From: Gammaproteobacteria bacterium
GTDB taxonomy: Bacteria > Pseudomonadota > Gammaproteobacteria > Pseudomonadales > Azotimanducaceae
Assembly: GCA_030828335.1 (NCBI GenBank)
Contig: JAURCQ010000002.1
Span: 1 to 61,226 of the forward strand
Length of the DNA: 61,226 nt
Direction of reading: 5' to 3'
Shown here: positions 44,080 through 54,876 of the stretch, piece by piece
Layout of the letters: each line of letters opens with the position of its first letter
Numbering within the stretch: the first letter of the stretch is position 1
The notes under the pieces: model-generated
Database searches by the model: none
Seen by the model: only the letters and a program-made list of their open reading frames with translations
What the model was told of the DNA's origin: nothing
Program-made: the position numbers and the translations under genes

Positions 44080-45312
44080 ATGTCGAGCTTGGCTGCGCGC
44101 CGTATTCTGTTGGGTATCACCGGCGGCATTGCTGCCTATAAGTGCTGCGATCTTCTTCGCCAGCTCACGGGGGCCGGGGCCGAGGTGCAGGTGGTGATGA
44201 CGGAAGCCGCCACGGCCTTTGTCACCCCCCTAACGCTCCAAGCGCTGTCCGGGCGCCCGGTGCGCACCGCCCTCCTCGACCCCGCGGCGGAAGCGGCCAT
44301 GGGGCATATCGAGCTCGCCCGCTGGGCTGAGGTGATGCTCATCGCCCCGGCAAGCGCGGACGCCATCGCCCGGCTGGCCCAGGGTCAGGCCAACGATCTT
44401 CTGAGCACCTGCTATTTGGCCTTCGACGGCCCGAAATTCCTGGCGCCGGCCATGAATCAGGCCATGTGGCGCGCCCCCGCCACGGGACGCAATGTGGCGA
44501 CGCTAGAAGTCGATGGGGTCACGGTCCTGGGCCCGGCCAGCGGCGTGCAGGCCTGCGGCGACGAGGGCCCGGGGCGCATGGTCGAACCCAACGCCCTAGT
44601 GAGCGCCCTGGCCGCCTGGGCCGGCGCGAAAGCGCCGACGACCACCGAGCCCTCCCCCTGGGCCGGGCGCCACATCGTGATTACCGCCGGGCCCACCCGG
44701 GAAGCCCTGGACCCGGTGCGCTACCTGACCAACCGCAGCTCGGGGCAGCAGGGCTTCGCCCTCGCCGAAGCCGCTGCGGAAGCAGGCGCCCAGGTCACCC
44801 TGATTTCCGGGCCCGTCACCCTGCCCACGCCCCCGGGGGTGACCCGGGTCGATGTGGAGTCCGCCTTGGACATGCTGGCCGCCACGGAGGCGGCCTTTGA
44901 CACCGCGGACCTCGTCATCGCCGTGGCTGCCGTAGCCGATTACCGTGCCGGGGCGGTTGCCCCGCAGAAACTGAAACGCGAGGGCACGGAGGGGCTTACG
45001 CTCAACCTCGTACCCAACCCCGATATCATTGCCACCCTCGGCGCACGGCGGGGCCCAGGCGCCCACCCGGTGCTCGTGGCCTTCGCCGCGGAAACGGAGA
45101 ATGTCGTGGCGCACGCAGAAGGTAAGCGAAGCCGCAAGGGCGTCGACTTTGTGGTCGCCAATGACGTATCTCGCGCCGATATCGGCTTTAATAGCGCGGA
45201 CAACTGCGTCACCGTGGTCGGACCCGCAGGGGCGGAAGCGCTGCCAAAAATGAGCAAGCAGGCCCTGAGCGCACAGCTGCTAAACCGCTTCGCCGCAGCC
45301 CTACGGCCCTAA
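44080..45312 (+). CDS. coaBC: Bifunctional phosphopantothenoylcysteine decarboxylase/synthetase
   Basis: A 410-residue two-domain enzyme of coenzyme A synthesis. The N-terminal flavin decarboxylase domain has [12 protein letters not shown] (near residue 9), the PAMNQAMW substrate-clamp motif (near residue 126) and the [10 protein letters not shown] motif (near residue 157). The C-terminal synthetase domain has [22 protein letters not shown] (start near residue 205) and AVADYR. The start at ATG 44080 ([12 protein letters not shown]) matches the family; upstream codons in frame are not conserved. dut, often the next gene, is missing and argB follows. Confidence 0.95.
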   Translation: MSSLAARRILLGITGGIAAYKCCDLLRQLTGAGAEVQVVMTEAATAFVTPLTLQALSGRPVRTALLDPAAEAAMGHIELARWAEVMLIAPASADAIARLAQGQANDLLSTCYLAFDGPKFLAPAMNQAMWRAPATGRNVATLEVDGVTVLGPASGVQACGDEGPGRMVEPNALVSALAAWAGAKAPTTTEPSPWAGRHIVITAGPTREALDPVRYLTNRSSGQQGFALAEAAAEAGAQVTLISGPVTLPTPPGVTRVDVESALDMLAATEAAFDTADLVIAVAAVADYRAGAVAPQKLKREGTEGLTLNLVPNPDIIATLGARRGPGAHPVLVAFAAETENVVAHAEGKRSRKGVDFVVANDVSRADIGFNSADNCVTVVGPAGAEALPKMSKQALSAQLLNRFAAALRP

Positions 45313-46230
<918 letters not shown>

Positions 46231-46233
46231 ACC

Positions 46234-46842
46234 ATGGCAGGGGCAGGCTCACGGTCCGGCGAACGGAAAGCACACATCCTTCAAGCCTTCGCGGCCATGC
46301 TCGAGCAGCATCCCGGCGGTCGCATCACCACCGCGGCGCTGGCCCGGGAGGTGGGCGTATCGGAAGCGGCACTCTATCGGCACTTTGCCAGCAAGGCCCA
46401 GATGTTTGAGGGGCTGATCACCTTTCTGGAGGAAACGGTGCTGGGCCGGGTGCCCACCATCAAGCAAGAGCTTACGGAGGCGCCGGAGCGCTGCGGGGCG
46501 CTGCTCACGGTGCTGCTGTCCTTCTGCGCGAAGAACCCAGGCTTTGCCCGCTTACTCACGGGGGACGTGCTGGCGGGGGAAACGGAGCGCCTTCGAAAGC
46601 GCATGGCTCAGCTTTTTGAGCGTATCGAAACCCAGCTTCGGCAGTTTATCCGCGACGGGGAGCTCGCCCAGGGCCAGGGCACCCGGCTCCCCGCGGCCCT
46701 CTGCGCCAACCTTATGCTAGCGGCCGCCGAGGGGCGCATCGCCCAGTTTGTTCGCAGCGGGTTTGATCACACGCCCCTGGAACACTGGCCCCACCAGTGG
46801 CAGACCCTGGCGGAGGCCTGTTTTGCTCCCCGACCGAATTAG
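46234..46842 (+). CDS. slmA: Nucleoid occlusion factor SlmA (TetR family)
   Basis: A 202-residue TetR-type DNA-binding protein that stops FtsZ rings forming over the nucleoid. The helix-turn-helix is RITTAALAREVGVSEAALYRHF (about residues 30-51). The SlmA-specific stretch FEGLITFLEETVLGRV is near residue 60. The position between the coaBC/argB genes and pyrE is the same as in E. coli and Pseudomonas relatives. The stop overlaps the convergent pyrE stop by four bases. Confidence 0.94.
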   Translation: MAGAGSRSGERKAHILQAFAAMLEQHPGGRITTAALAREVGVSEAALYRHFASKAQMFEGLITFLEETVLGRVPTIKQELTEAPERCGALLTVLLSFCAKNPGFARLLTGDVLAGETERLRKRMAQLFERIETQLRQFIRDGELAQGQGTRLPAALCANLMLAAAEGRIAQFVRSGFDHTPLEHWPHQWQTLAEACFAPRPN

Positions 46843-47516
46843 GCGCTAGCGCCGTAGCGCGCCCGATAGGCGGCCAGGGCCGCCTGCTCCCCCTGCTGAT
46901 TCTCCGTTGCGAGCCAGGTGAGAATATCGTCTAGGGTGACGATCGCCCGGACCGGCACCTGAAGTTCCGCTTCGAGCATCTGCACCGCGGAACGGGTCCC
47001 CTCAGCCCCGCGCTCCTGGCGATCTAGCGCCGTGAGCACAGCCACCAGCTGAGCGCCTGCGGCCTCAAGGAGGGGTAGCACTTCGCGGATGGCCGTTCCC
47101 GCCGTAATCACGTCATCCACCAACAGCACACGCTGACCCGCCAGGGCCGCCCCCACCAGCTGACCGCCTTCGCCGTGGTCCTTGGCTTCCTTGCGGTTGT
47201 AGGCGAGGCCCACCTCCTGGCCGTGGTGCTCCGCCAGCGCCGTGGCCATAGCCGTGGCAATAGGAATGCCCTTGTAGGCCGGGCCGAAAACCACGTCGAA
47301 GCCCACTTCAAGGCCCTGGGCGGAGGCTGCATAGGCGCGCCCCAGGCCAGCCATCGCCCGCCCGCTAGAGAAGGCGCCCGCGTTAAAGAAGTAGGGGCTT
47401 TCCCGCCCGGACTTCAGGGTAAAGGTGCCAAAGCGGAGCGCCTCCTGGGCCGCCGCCAGGGCAAGAAAGTCCTGGCGGACGCGGTCCATCGCGGTATTGC
47501 CTTCCGTTTCGGTCAT
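46839..47516 (-). CDS. pyrE: Orotate phosphoribosyltransferase
   Basis: A 225-residue enzyme of pyrimidine synthesis that converts orotate and PRPP to [24 protein letters not shown] (start near residue 29), [13 protein letters not shown] (near residue 99) and the PRPP motif [13 protein letters not shown] (near residue 120) are present. The ATG at 47516 overlaps the rph stop, giving the coupled rph-pyrE pair as in E. coli. An internal ATG ten codons in (MDRVRQDF) would give a length nearer E. coli PyrE (213). Confidence 0.96.
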   Translation of the reverse strand: MTETEGNTAMDRVRQDFLALAAAQEALRFGTFTLKSGRESPYFFNAGAFSSGRAMAGLGRAYAASAQGLEVGFDVVFGPAYKGIPIATAMATALAEHHGQEVGLAYNRKEAKDHGEGGQLVGAALAGQRVLLVDDVITAGTAIREVLPLLEAAGAQLVAVLTALDRQERGAEGTRSAVQMLEAELQVPVRAIVTLDDILTWLATENQQGEQAALAAYRARYGASA

Positions 47517-48235
47517 GCGCGCAGCGCCTCGTCCTGGGCGGCAAAGAGCTGGCGGCCGCCGTGCTGGGCCAGGGCCACCAGGGTGGTGAGCTCCTCAGCC
47601 GAGAAGGGCGCACCCTCCGCCGTGCCCTGCACTTCGATGAGGCGGAGATCCTCGGCGAGCACCACATTCATATCCGTTTCCGCCGTGGAGTCTTCGTCGT
47701 AATCCAAATCAAGCACCGGGGTACCCTTCACCACCCCCACGGATACGGCGGCAATGCGCTGCACGAGGGCGGGCTTCGGTAAACGCCCCGCGGCTTCGAG
47801 GGAGGCGAGGGCATCCATGAGGGCCACGCAGGCCCCGGAAATGGCTGCCGTTCGCGTGCCGCCATCCGCCTGGAGCACATCGCAGTCCACCTTCAAGGTG
47901 ATCTCCCCCAGGGCCGAGAGATCCACGGCCATGCGCAGGGAGCGACCAATGAGGCGCTGAATTTCCTGGGTGCGACCACTTTGCTTCCCTCGCGCGGCCT
48001 CCCGATCGCTGCGCGTATGCGTCGCCCCGGGCAACATGCCGTACTCCGCCGTGAGCCAGCCCTGCCCCTTACCGCGTAGAAAGGGCGGCACCCCGGGGGT
48101 CACGGAAACGGTGCACAGCACCTGGGTGCGACCGAAGGCCGCAAGCACGGACCCCGCAGCATGGCAGGTGAAGCCTCGGGTAAAGGTGACGGGTCGGAGG
48201 GCGTCCGACGCCCGCCCACTGGGCCGCTCGTGCAT
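47513..48235 (-). CDS. rph: Ribonuclease PH
   Basis: A 240-residue phosphorolytic 3' exonuclease that trims tRNA precursors. [20 protein letters not shown] begins the protein. [36 protein letters not shown] is recognisable as the active-site block near residues 40-75, with [16 protein letters not shown] following. [10 protein letters not shown] supplies the acidic residues near residue 178. AAGGAAGC precedes the ATG. It is the first gene of rph-pyrE with a TATCAT -10 box upstream. Confidence 0.97.
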   Translation of the reverse strand: MHERPSGRASDALRPVTFTRGFTCHAAGSVLAAFGRTQVLCTVSVTPGVPPFLRGKGQGWLTAEYGMLPGATHTRSDREAARGKQSGRTQEIQRLIGRSLRMAVDLSALGEITLKVDCDVLQADGGTRTAAISGACVALMDALASLEAAGRLPKPALVQRIAAVSVGVVKGTPVLDLDYDEDSTAETDMNVVLAEDLRLIEVQGTAEGAPFSAEELTTLVALAQHGGRQLFAAQDEALRA

Positions 48236-48273
48236 AGCGCTTCCTTTTTTGATGACAGTTTCCTTAGCCGATC

Positions 48274-48279
48274 ATGATA
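48274..48279 (-). promoter_or_regulatory. Candidate -10 of the rph-pyrE promoter
   Basis: TATCAT on the minus strand, about 38 bases before the rph ATG. The -35 region is GC-rich and poor. The same intergenic region has TACACT (48308-48313) as a possible -10 for divergent yicC. Confidence 0.4.
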
Positions 48280-48337
48280 GCACCGCGCGGCCTGCGCCTG
48301 GGCCCGCTACACTAGAGGCCTTAGCAAGGAGAGCCCC

Positions 48338-49198
48338 GTGATCGAAAGCATGACCGGCTATGCCCGAGGCGAGCAGGCCCTGGGCGGCATGACCCTCACC
48401 CTCGAGCTGCGCAGCGTCAATCATCGATTCCTCGACCTATCCCTGCGTCTCCCGGAGGCCCTCCGGGACCAGGAAGGGGCCCTCCGGAACCGTCTTCGGG
48501 AGCGCATCAGCCGGGGGAAGGTGGAGCTCTTAGTTCGCCTGGAAGGCGAGGGCGCAGGGGGTGGGCAGCTCAAGCCGGATGCGCTCCAAGGGCTTCTTGC
48601 CGCCCTAACCGCCGTGCAGACCGAGGTTCCCGAGGCGCCCCTTCCTCATGCCCTAGAGCTTCTACGCTGGCCTGGGGTATGGGCCGCCGAGCGCCTCCCT
48701 AAGGACGCCCTTTTGGCCGCCTTAGATACCGCCTTCGAGCCCGTGCTTGAAGCCTTCCTCGAAGAGCGACGCCGGGAAGGGGCGGGATTAAAAGCGACCC
48801 TGGAGGGACAGCTGGCCCGTCTTGAAGATCTCGTGAACACACTCCGCGCCGTGCAGGACGGGCTTCAGCAACAGCTGTGGGCCAAGCTTAAGCAGCGGGC
48901 CGAGGCCCTCAGCCTCGATCTCACCGAGGAACGCCTGGCCCAGGAACTGGCATTGCTGTCCCAAAAGGCCGATATTTGCGAAGAGCTCGATCGCCTCGTC
49001 ACCCACCGCGCCGCCTTCCTGGCCAGCCTGCAAAAGCCCGGCGCCCAGGGTAAGCGTTTAGATTTTCTGGCTCAGGAACTCGCCCGGGAAGCCAACACCT
49101 GCGCCGCAAAGATTAACGACGGCGCGCACACGGAGACGGTGGTCGCCTTGAAGGTGGTCGTGGAGCAGCTCCGCGAGCAAGTCCAGAATGTGGCCTAA
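48338..49198 (+). CDS. yicC: YicC family endoribonuclease
   Basis: A 286-residue protein of the YicC family, recently characterised as an endoribonuclease in E. coli. The conserved N-terminus IESMTGYARGE supports the GTG start at 48338 over the ATG four codons later. ELRSVNHRFLDLSLRLPE follows near residue 23, and the C-terminus has KRLDFLAQELAREANTCAAK, the DUF1732 hallmark, near residue 240. AAGGAGAG is the ribosome site. It is divergent from rph and followed by gmk. Confidence 0.95.
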   Translation: MIESMTGYARGEQALGGMTLTLELRSVNHRFLDLSLRLPEALRDQEGALRNRLRERISRGKVELLVRLEGEGAGGGQLKPDALQGLLAALTAVQTEVPEAPLPHALELLRWPGVWAAERLPKDALLAALDTAFEPVLEAFLEERRREGAGLKATLEGQLARLEDLVNTLRAVQDGLQQQLWAKLKQRAEALSLDLTEERLAQELALLSQKADICEELDRLVTHRAAFLASLQKPGAQGKRLDFLAQELAREANTCAAKINDGAHTETVVALKVVVEQLREQVQNVA

Positions 49199-49219
49199 GG
49201 GCCCTGCAGGAGAACGGCC

Positions 49220-49846
49220 ATGAACCCCCAGCCCGGCGGGACGCTATTCCTGGTTTCCGCCCCCTCTGGGGCCGGGAAGACGTCCCTGGTGCAGGCGCTC
49301 CTCCGAGACGATCCCGCCCTCACCGTTTCCATCTCCCACACCACCCGGCCCCAGCGCCCGGGGGAGGAGGACGGCGTCAACTACCACTTCGTCGATCGGC
49401 CAGCCTTCGAGGCCATGATCGACGCCGGCGCCTTTCTGGAATACGCGGAGGTCTTCGGTAATCTCTACGGCACCTCCGAGGTCTTCGTCGACGAGACCCT
49501 CGCTCAGGGCAAGGACGTCATCCTCGAGATCGATTGGCAAGGGGCCAGCCAGGTGCGGGAGAAACGGCCAGAAGCCGTGGGCGTCTTTATCTTCCCCCCC
49601 TCCCTGGCCACCCTTGAGGCGCGGCTGCGCCAGCGCGCCCAGGACGACGAGGCGACCATGGCCCGGCGCCTAGCGGAAGCCACGCTGGAGATGCGCGCTC
49701 ATGAGGCCTATCCCTTTCTCGTGGTCAACGACGTCTTCGATACGGCGCTAGGCGAGCTTAAAGCCATCGTTCAGGCCGAACGGCTGCGCCGACCCCGGCA
49801 GCAAGCGCGCCTCGGGGACCGCCTCCCCCCGCTTCTCGGCGCCTAG
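49220..49846 (+). CDS. gmk: Guanylate kinase
   Basis: A 208-residue kinase converting GMP to GDP. The P-loop is [16 protein letters not shown] (near residue 13). [21 protein letters not shown] (start near residue 36) binds [14 protein letters not shown] (near residue 93) and the lid region follow. It lies 21 bases after yicC. In stringent-response physiology it is a direct target of (p)ppGpp in many bacteria, and it is next to rpoZ-spoT here as in E. coli. Confidence 0.97.
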   Translation: MNPQPGGTLFLVSAPSGAGKTSLVQALLRDDPALTVSISHTTRPQRPGEEDGVNYHFVDRPAFEAMIDAGAFLEYAEVFGNLYGTSEVFVDETLAQGKDVILEIDWQGASQVREKRPEAVGVFIFPPSLATLEARLRQRAQDDEATMARRLAEATLEMRAHEAYPFLVVNDVFDTALGELKAIVQAERLRRPRQQARLGDRLPPLLGA

Positions 49847-49862
49847 GGAAAGGGATTTCTCC

Positions 49863-49915
49863 TTGTCGCTTAGGGGCAAAAGCCCGTAAACTGGCGGGCT
49901 TAGGAGCGAAAGCTC
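49863..49915 (+). promoter_or_regulatory. rpoZ-spoT promoter region with two dyads
   Basis: TTGTCG (49863-49868), 18-base spacer, TAAACT (49887-49892) forms a candidate promoter. The -10 box lies in the loop of a 7-bp perfect dyad (AAGCCCG at 49880-49886, CGGGCTT at 49895-49901). A second short hairpin GAGC-GAAA-GCTC (49904-49915), followed by AAAAA, sits in the leader before the rpoZ ribosome site. Confidence 0.5.
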
Positions 49916-49935
49916 AAAAATTGCAGGAGCACCCC

Positions 49936-50226
49936 ATGGCCCGCATTACCGTCGAAGACTGCCTGACGGAAGTCGAAAACCGTTTTCAGCTCGTGATGAT
50001 CGCCTCTAAGCGGGCGCGCCAGCTGGCCACCGGTGGCCGGGATCCGCACGTGGAAGAAGAAAATGATAAGCCCACGGTGCTGGCCCTTCGGGAAATCGCC
50101 GAAGGCCATGTGACTGTCGCTATCCTCGATGAAGTCGATCGGCGCGGCGAAGACGAGTTCGGTTTCAAACTTCCGGAACCCCAGCCTAGCCACCATGACG
50201 TCGGCGACGACCCCCTCATCGACTAA
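49936..50226 (+). CDS. rpoZ: RNA polymerase omega subunit
   Basis: A 96-residue omega subunit that helps assemble beta-prime and forms part of a ppGpp site. It starts [20 protein letters not shown] and has [12 protein letters not shown] (near residue 23) and [14 protein letters not shown] (near residue 44). AGGAG precedes the ATG by seven bases. The last 32 bases overlap the start of spoT, giving a strong coupling between the ppGpp synthetase/hydrolase and its polymerase target. Confidence 0.97.
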   Translation: MARITVEDCLTEVENRFQLVMIASKRARQLATGGRDPHVEEENDKPTVLALREIAEGHVTVAILDEVDRRGEDEFGFKLPEPQPSHHDVGDDPLID

Positions 50227-52390
50227 ACCCTCGGGCCGCAGGCCCGCGCCCCGGCCCGCCCCTGCGGCGGCCGAGGAGCGCATCATTACCTTGCCCGAAC
50301 TTTCGGCACGACTGCAGGAATATTTAAACCCTGAAGCCGTCGCCGCAGTGGAGCGCGCCTTCCATTACGCGAAGGCGGCCCACGAAGGGCAGATGCGCAA
50401 AACGGGCCACCCCTACATCACCCATCCCACCGCGGTCGCCCACATCCTCGCGGGTATGCGCATGGATCCGCAAACGCTCATGGCGGCCCTGCTGCACGAC
50501 GTGATCGAGGATACCGGGGTCGGGAAGAAAACCCTCGCCGAGGCCTTCGGCAGCGACGTCGCTGAACTGGTCGACGGCGTCTCCAAGCTCACCACCATCT
50601 TTAAATCCCGGGCCGAAGCCCAAGCGGAAAATTTCCAGAAGATGGCCATGGCCATGGCCCGGGATATTCGCGTCATTCTGGTGAAGCTCGCAGACCGGCT
50701 GCACAACATGCGTACCCTGGGCGCCCTTGCGCGGGAAAAGAAGGAGCGCATCGCCCGGGAAACCCTCGACTACTACGCACCCATTGCCAGCCGCCTAGGC
50801 ATGAACGAACTACGCATGGAGTTCGAGGACCTGGCCTTCCAGGCCCTCTATCCCATGCGCGCGGAACGCATCGGCCGGGCCGTGCAGGCTGCCCGCGGCC
50901 ATCGAAAGGCGCTGATGGAGGAAATCGCCGCGGCCCTGGAGAAGTGCCTCGCCAGTGAGGGCATCGAGGCCCGGGTGCTCGGGCGGGAAAAGCACCTCTT
51001 CTCGATTTATCAAAAGATGCGGCAAAAGCAGAAGGCCTTCGCCGACATCATGGATGTCTTCGGCTTCCGGATCATCGTCGATCGGCCAGACACCTGCTAT
51101 CGGGTCCTCGGCGCCGTGCACGGGCTTTACAAGCCCCTGGCCGGGCGCTTCAAGGATTACATCGCTATTCCAAAGGCCAATGGTTACCAGTCGCTGCATA
51201 CCACGCTCTTCGGTATGCACGGGGTGCCTATCGAAATTCAGATTCGCACCCAGCAGATGGAGGCGGTGGCCAGTAACGGCATCGCCGGGCATTGGCTGTA
51301 TAAGTCCGATGAGCAAAGCCCAAGCCAAGCCCGAGCCCGGGAATGGGTGAAGGGCCTGCTGGAGCTTCAGCAGCGCGCCGGGAACTCCCTGGAATTCATC
51401 GAAAACCTGAAGATCGACCTCTTTCCCGACGAGGTCTACGTGTTTACCCCCAAGGGGCGCATTTTGGAGCTGCCCCAGCGGGCCTCCCCTGTGGACTTCG
51501 CCTATGCGGTGCACACGGATATTGGCAACACCTGCGTGGCCTGTCGCGTCGACCGGCGCCTCGCTCCCCTATCGGTACAGCTCCAGAGCGGCCAGACGGT
51601 AGAAATCATCACCTCCGAGGATGCCCGGCCAAACCCCGATTGGCTCTCCTTTGTGGTCACGGGGAAGGCGCGCTCCTCCATTCGCCATGCGCTCAAGCAT
51701 CAGCAGGTGGCCGAGTCCCGCACCCTCGGGCGACGGCTGCTCAATCGGAGCCTGGCGAACGTCGATACCAATCTCACAAGCCTTCCCAGCCAGCGGATTT
51801 CCGACGTCCTCGATGAGCTGGGCTTCGACACCCTGGACGATTTGCTCGAGGACATCGGCCTAGGTAACCGCATGGCCTACGTGGTGGCCCAGCATCTTAC
51901 CCAGGGCGGCGGCCAAGAGGCCCCCCTGACCGTGGAGCATGGCGGTCCTCTGGCCATCCGGGGCACGGAAGGGCTCGTGGTGGCCTACGGCAAGTGCTGC
52001 TATCCCCTGCCCGGGGAACCGGTGGTCGGCCACTTAAGTTCGGGCCGAGGCCTGGTGGTGCATCTGGAGGTGTGCCGCAATCTCGCCGAACTCCGGGAAC
52101 GCAACGAAGCGCTCATCCCCGTACGTTGGGCCGCCGAGGTGGACGGGGAATACAGCGTTGAGCTTCGCGTGGAAGTGGAGGCTCGGAAGGGCGTCATTGC
52201 TGAGCTGGCTGCGGAAATCACCGACGCCGACGCCAACATCGAAAAGATCAATACCGCGGAGCGCAACGCCCACCTTTCCACCGTGGTCATTGCGCTCCTG
52301 GTCCGGGACCGGGTCCACCTGGCCCGCATCATGCGCCGGCTCCGGCGCCTCACCCCGGTCATCGGCCTCGCCCGAACCCGAAACATCTGA
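50195..52390 (+). CDS. spoT: Bifunctional (p)ppGpp synthetase/hydrolase SpoT
   Basis: A long RSH enzyme, 731 residues from ATG 50195. The HD hydrolase domain has [16 protein letters not shown] and [12 protein letters not shown] (near residue 115), followed by [12 protein letters not shown]. The synthetase domain has [20 protein letters not shown] and ANGYQSLHT (near residue 330). A TGS domain ([14 protein letters not shown], near residue 412) and a C-terminal ACT domain follow. E. coli SpoT has 702 residues; the extra N-terminal 25-30 residues are Pro/Ala-rich and overlap rpoZ, so a later start near the ITLPEL segment cannot be excluded. Confidence 0.95.
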   Translation: MTSATTPSSTKPSGRRPAPRPAPAAAEERIITLPELSARLQEYLNPEAVAAVERAFHYAKAAHEGQMRKTGHPYITHPTAVAHILAGMRMDPQTLMAALLHDVIEDTGVGKKTLAEAFGSDVAELVDGVSKLTTIFKSRAEAQAENFQKMAMAMARDIRVILVKLADRLHNMRTLGALAREKKERIARETLDYYAPIASRLGMNELRMEFEDLAFQALYPMRAERIGRAVQAARGHRKALMEEIAAALEKCLASEGIEARVLGREKHLFSIYQKMRQKQKAFADIMDVFGFRIIVDRPDTCYRVLGAVHGLYKPLAGRFKDYIAIPKANGYQSLHTTLFGMHGVPIEIQIRTQQMEAVASNGIAGHWLYKSDEQSPSQARAREWVKGLLELQQRAGNSLEFIENLKIDLFPDEVYVFTPKGRILELPQRASPVDFAYAVHTDIGNTCVACRVDRRLAPLSVQLQSGQTVEIITSEDARPNPDWLSFVVTGKARSSIRHALKHQQVAESRTLGRRLLNRSLANVDTNLTSLPSQRISDVLDELGFDTLDDLLEDIGLGNRMAYVVAQHLTQGGGQEAPLTVEHGGPLAIRGTEGLVVAYGKCCYPLPGEPVVGHLSSGRGLVVHLEVCRNLAELRERNEALIPVRWAAEVDGEYSVELRVEVEARKGVIAELAAEITDADANIEKINTAERNAHLSTVVIALLVRDRVHLARIMRRLRRLTPVIGLARTRNI

Positions 52391-52403
52391 GCTGGAGAAC
52401 TCC

Positions 52404-52793
52404 ATGACCAAGCGCGCCATTCACAGCGATGCGGCGCCCGCAGCCCTTGGGCCCTACGCCCAGGCCCTTCGCGCCGGCAATACCCTCTACCTATCCGGGC
52501 AAATCGGCCTTGACCCTGCCACCGGCGAGCTGAAGGAGGGCTTCGACGCCCAGCTGGAGCAGGTCTTTGAGAACCTCAAGGCCGTAGCCGAGGCCGGGGG
52601 CGCGAGCCTTGATGACGCCGTGAAGTTCACCGTATTCCTCACCGATCTCGCCCATTTTGGGGCCGTGAACGAGAAGATGGCCGCGGTGCTTACGCCCCCC
52701 TATGCGGCCCGCGCCGCCGTGCAGGTGGCCGCCCTCCCGAAGGGGGCGGTGGTGGAGCTCGACGCCATCCTGGTGCTCCCGGACGCCGCCTAA
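52404..52793 (+). CDS. ridA: 2-iminobutanoate/2-iminopropanoate deaminase RidA
   Basis: A 129-residue YjgF/RidA protein that hydrolyses reactive imines released by PLP enzymes such as threonine deaminase. Signature parts are [24 protein letters not shown] (first 15 near residue 15), [14 protein letters not shown] (near residue 51) and the active-site arginine in [20 protein letters not shown] (near residue 103). The ilvA gene is in the same window but far away. AGCTGGAGAA is the ribosome site. Confidence 0.97.
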   Translation: MTKRAIHSDAAPAALGPYAQALRAGNTLYLSGQIGLDPATGELKEGFDAQLEQVFENLKAVAEAGGASLDDAVKFTVFLTDLAHFGAVNEKMAAVLTPPYAARAAVQVAALPKGAVVELDAILVLPDAA

Positions 52794-52810
52794 GGCGTAG
52801 GGCCTGCACC

Positions 52811-54862
52811 GTGCCGCGGCTCAGGGATCCCCTCACCACCTTAAAGGGAGTGGGGCCCAAGGTGGCGGAGGCCTTCGCGCGCCTCGGGCTCAGCACCCTT
52901 GAGGACGCCCTCTTTCACCTGCCCCTCCGCTACGAAGATCGCACCCGGATTACACCCCTCGCCGCCGTGCGCCAGGGCCAGGCGGTGGTCTTTGAAGCCT
53001 CCATTCGGGCCGCCCAGGTCGCCTTTGGGCGCCGGCGCAGCCTCGTACTCAAGGTCGAAGACGGAAGCGGCCTCGCCACCCTACGTCTCTTTCACTTCTC
53101 CAAGGCGCAGCAGCAGCAGCTGAAGCCGGGCCGCCCGCTCCGCGGCTTCGGAGAAGGGCGCGGGGGCGCCGGGGGCATCGAATTCGTGCACCCCGAGCTC
53201 ACCTTTCTAGACGGCGGCGCGCCCCCCGCCCTCGACGATCGCCTGACGCCCATCTACCCCACCACGGAAGGGCTTGGGCAGGCCCGGCTCCGGAGCCTCC
53301 TGCACCGTGCCCTGGCCCTGCTCGAAGGGGCGGGCGCCGAGGCCCTCGGGCTGACGGAAACCTTACTTGCCGATCTTCGCCATCTGCATACGCCGCCCGT
53401 GGGGACCGATTTGGCCGTCCTCGAGGCGGGCCTTGATCCCGCCCAGCAACGCCTCGCCTTCGACGAGCTGCTGGCCCATCAGCTGGCCATGATGACGGCC
53501 CGCTCCGTCCTCCAGGCCCAGCCCGCGCCCCGCCTTGCCGGGGATCCGGCCCTCGAGGCCCGCTTCCTAAGCGCCTTGCCCTTCGAGCTCACGGAGGCCC
53601 AACGCCGGGTCAGCGGGGAGCTCGCCGCTGATCTGGATCGCTCCCAACCGATGCTTCGGCTACTCCAAGGCGACGTGGGGTCGGGCAAAACGGTGGTTGC
53701 CGCGCTGGCGCTCCTCCGAGCCGTGGGCAGCGGCTTCCAGGGCGCCCTTATGGCCCCCACGGAGCTGCTTGCCGAACAGCATTTGAAGACCCTGGGGCCC
53801 TGGCTCGAGAGCCTGGGGCTGGGCTGCGCGGCCCTCACGGGACGGCTTGGGGCTAAGCAGCGCCGGGCCCTGGAGGCCGATCTTGCCTCCGGCGCCCTAC
53901 CCGTGGTGGTGGGCACCCACGCGCTTTTTCAGGACAGCGTGGCCTTTAAGCGCCTGGGGCTCGTGGTGATTGATGAGCAACATCGCTTCGGCGTCGATCA
54001 ACGCCTGGCCCTTCGGGATAAGGGGGCCTCGCGGGACGGCGTACCCCACCAGCTGGTCATGACCGCTACCCCCATCCCCCGCACCCTAGCCATGAGCGCC
54101 TACGCGGACCTAGACGTCTCCATCATCGATAGCCGCCCCCCCGGGCGCACCCCGGTCACCACCGTGGTGCTTCCCGCCAGCCGCCGAGAAGCCTTGCTGA
54201 ACCGGGTTCGAGAAGCCTGCAAGGCCGGGCGCCAGGCCTACTGGGTATGCACTTTGATCGAACGCTCCGAGCACCTCGAGGCCGAGGCCGCGGAGGAGAC
54301 AGCGGAGACCCTCGCGAAGGCCCTACCGGAACTCACCGTGGGGCTGGTCCACGGCCGGCTAAAGGGCGATGCGAAGGCCGCCGCCATGCAGGCCTTCGCG
54401 GCCGGAGACACTCAGCTCCTGGTCGCGACCACGGTCATCGAGGTCGGGGTGGACGTCCCCAATGCGTCCCTCATGATCATCGAAAACGCCGAACGCTTGG
54501 GCCTGGCCCAGCTGCACCAGCTTCGGGGCCGGGTGGGCCGGGGGGCCGCAGCCAGCCACTGCGTGCTGCTTTACCAATCGCCCCTGGGACGCCACGGCAA
54601 GGCGCGCCTCGAGGCCCTTCGGACTTCCGACGATGGCTTTTATCTCGCGGAAAAGGACCTCACGCTCCGGGGCCCGGGGGAAGTGCTGGGCACCCGGCAA
54701 ACGGGGGCCTTGGACTTGAAGGTGGCGGATCTGCTGCGGGACCAGGACCAGCTCCCGGCGATCCAGGAAGCCGCGCGGGGCCTCCTGGCCTCGAACCCCG
54801 CTGCTGCGGCCCCCATCATGCAACGCTGGCTAGGGACGCGGCAGCAGTTTATTAACGCCTAG
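52811..54862 (+). CDS. recG: ATP-dependent DNA helicase RecG
   Basis: A 683-residue branch-migration helicase that regresses stalled forks. An N-terminal wedge/OB domain starts PLTTLKGVGPKVAEAF. Walker A is GDVGSGKTVVAAL (near residue 290), and the DEQH-box block is VIDEQHRFGVDQRL (near residue 386). Motif III TATPIPRTLA is followed by QLLVATTVIEVGVDVPNAS and QLRGRVGRG, the last helicase motifs. The start is GTG. Length is close to E. coli RecG (693). It ends 14 bases from the convergent symporter. Confidence 0.97.
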   Translation: MPRLRDPLTTLKGVGPKVAEAFARLGLSTLEDALFHLPLRYEDRTRITPLAAVRQGQAVVFEASIRAAQVAFGRRRSLVLKVEDGSGLATLRLFHFSKAQQQQLKPGRPLRGFGEGRGGAGGIEFVHPELTFLDGGAPPALDDRLTPIYPTTEGLGQARLRSLLHRALALLEGAGAEALGLTETLLADLRHLHTPPVGTDLAVLEAGLDPAQQRLAFDELLAHQLAMMTARSVLQAQPAPRLAGDPALEARFLSALPFELTEAQRRVSGELAADLDRSQPMLRLLQGDVGSGKTVVAALALLRAVGSGFQGALMAPTELLAEQHLKTLGPWLESLGLGCAALTGRLGAKQRRALEADLASGALPVVVGTHALFQDSVAFKRLGLVVIDEQHRFGVDQRLALRDKGASRDGVPHQLVMTATPIPRTLAMSAYADLDVSIIDSRPPGRTPVTTVVLPASRREALLNRVREACKAGRQAYWVCTLIERSEHLEAEAAEETAETLAKALPELTVGLVHGRLKGDAKAAAMQAFAAGDTQLLVATTVIEVGVDVPNASLMIIENAERLGLAQLHQLRGRVGRGAAASHCVLLYQSPLGRHGKARLEALRTSDDGFYLAEKDLTLRGPGEVLGTRQTGALDLKVADLLRDQDQLPAIQEAARGLLASNPAAAAPIMQRWLGTRQQFINA

Positions 54863-54876
54863 CCCTTGCCTTGAGC

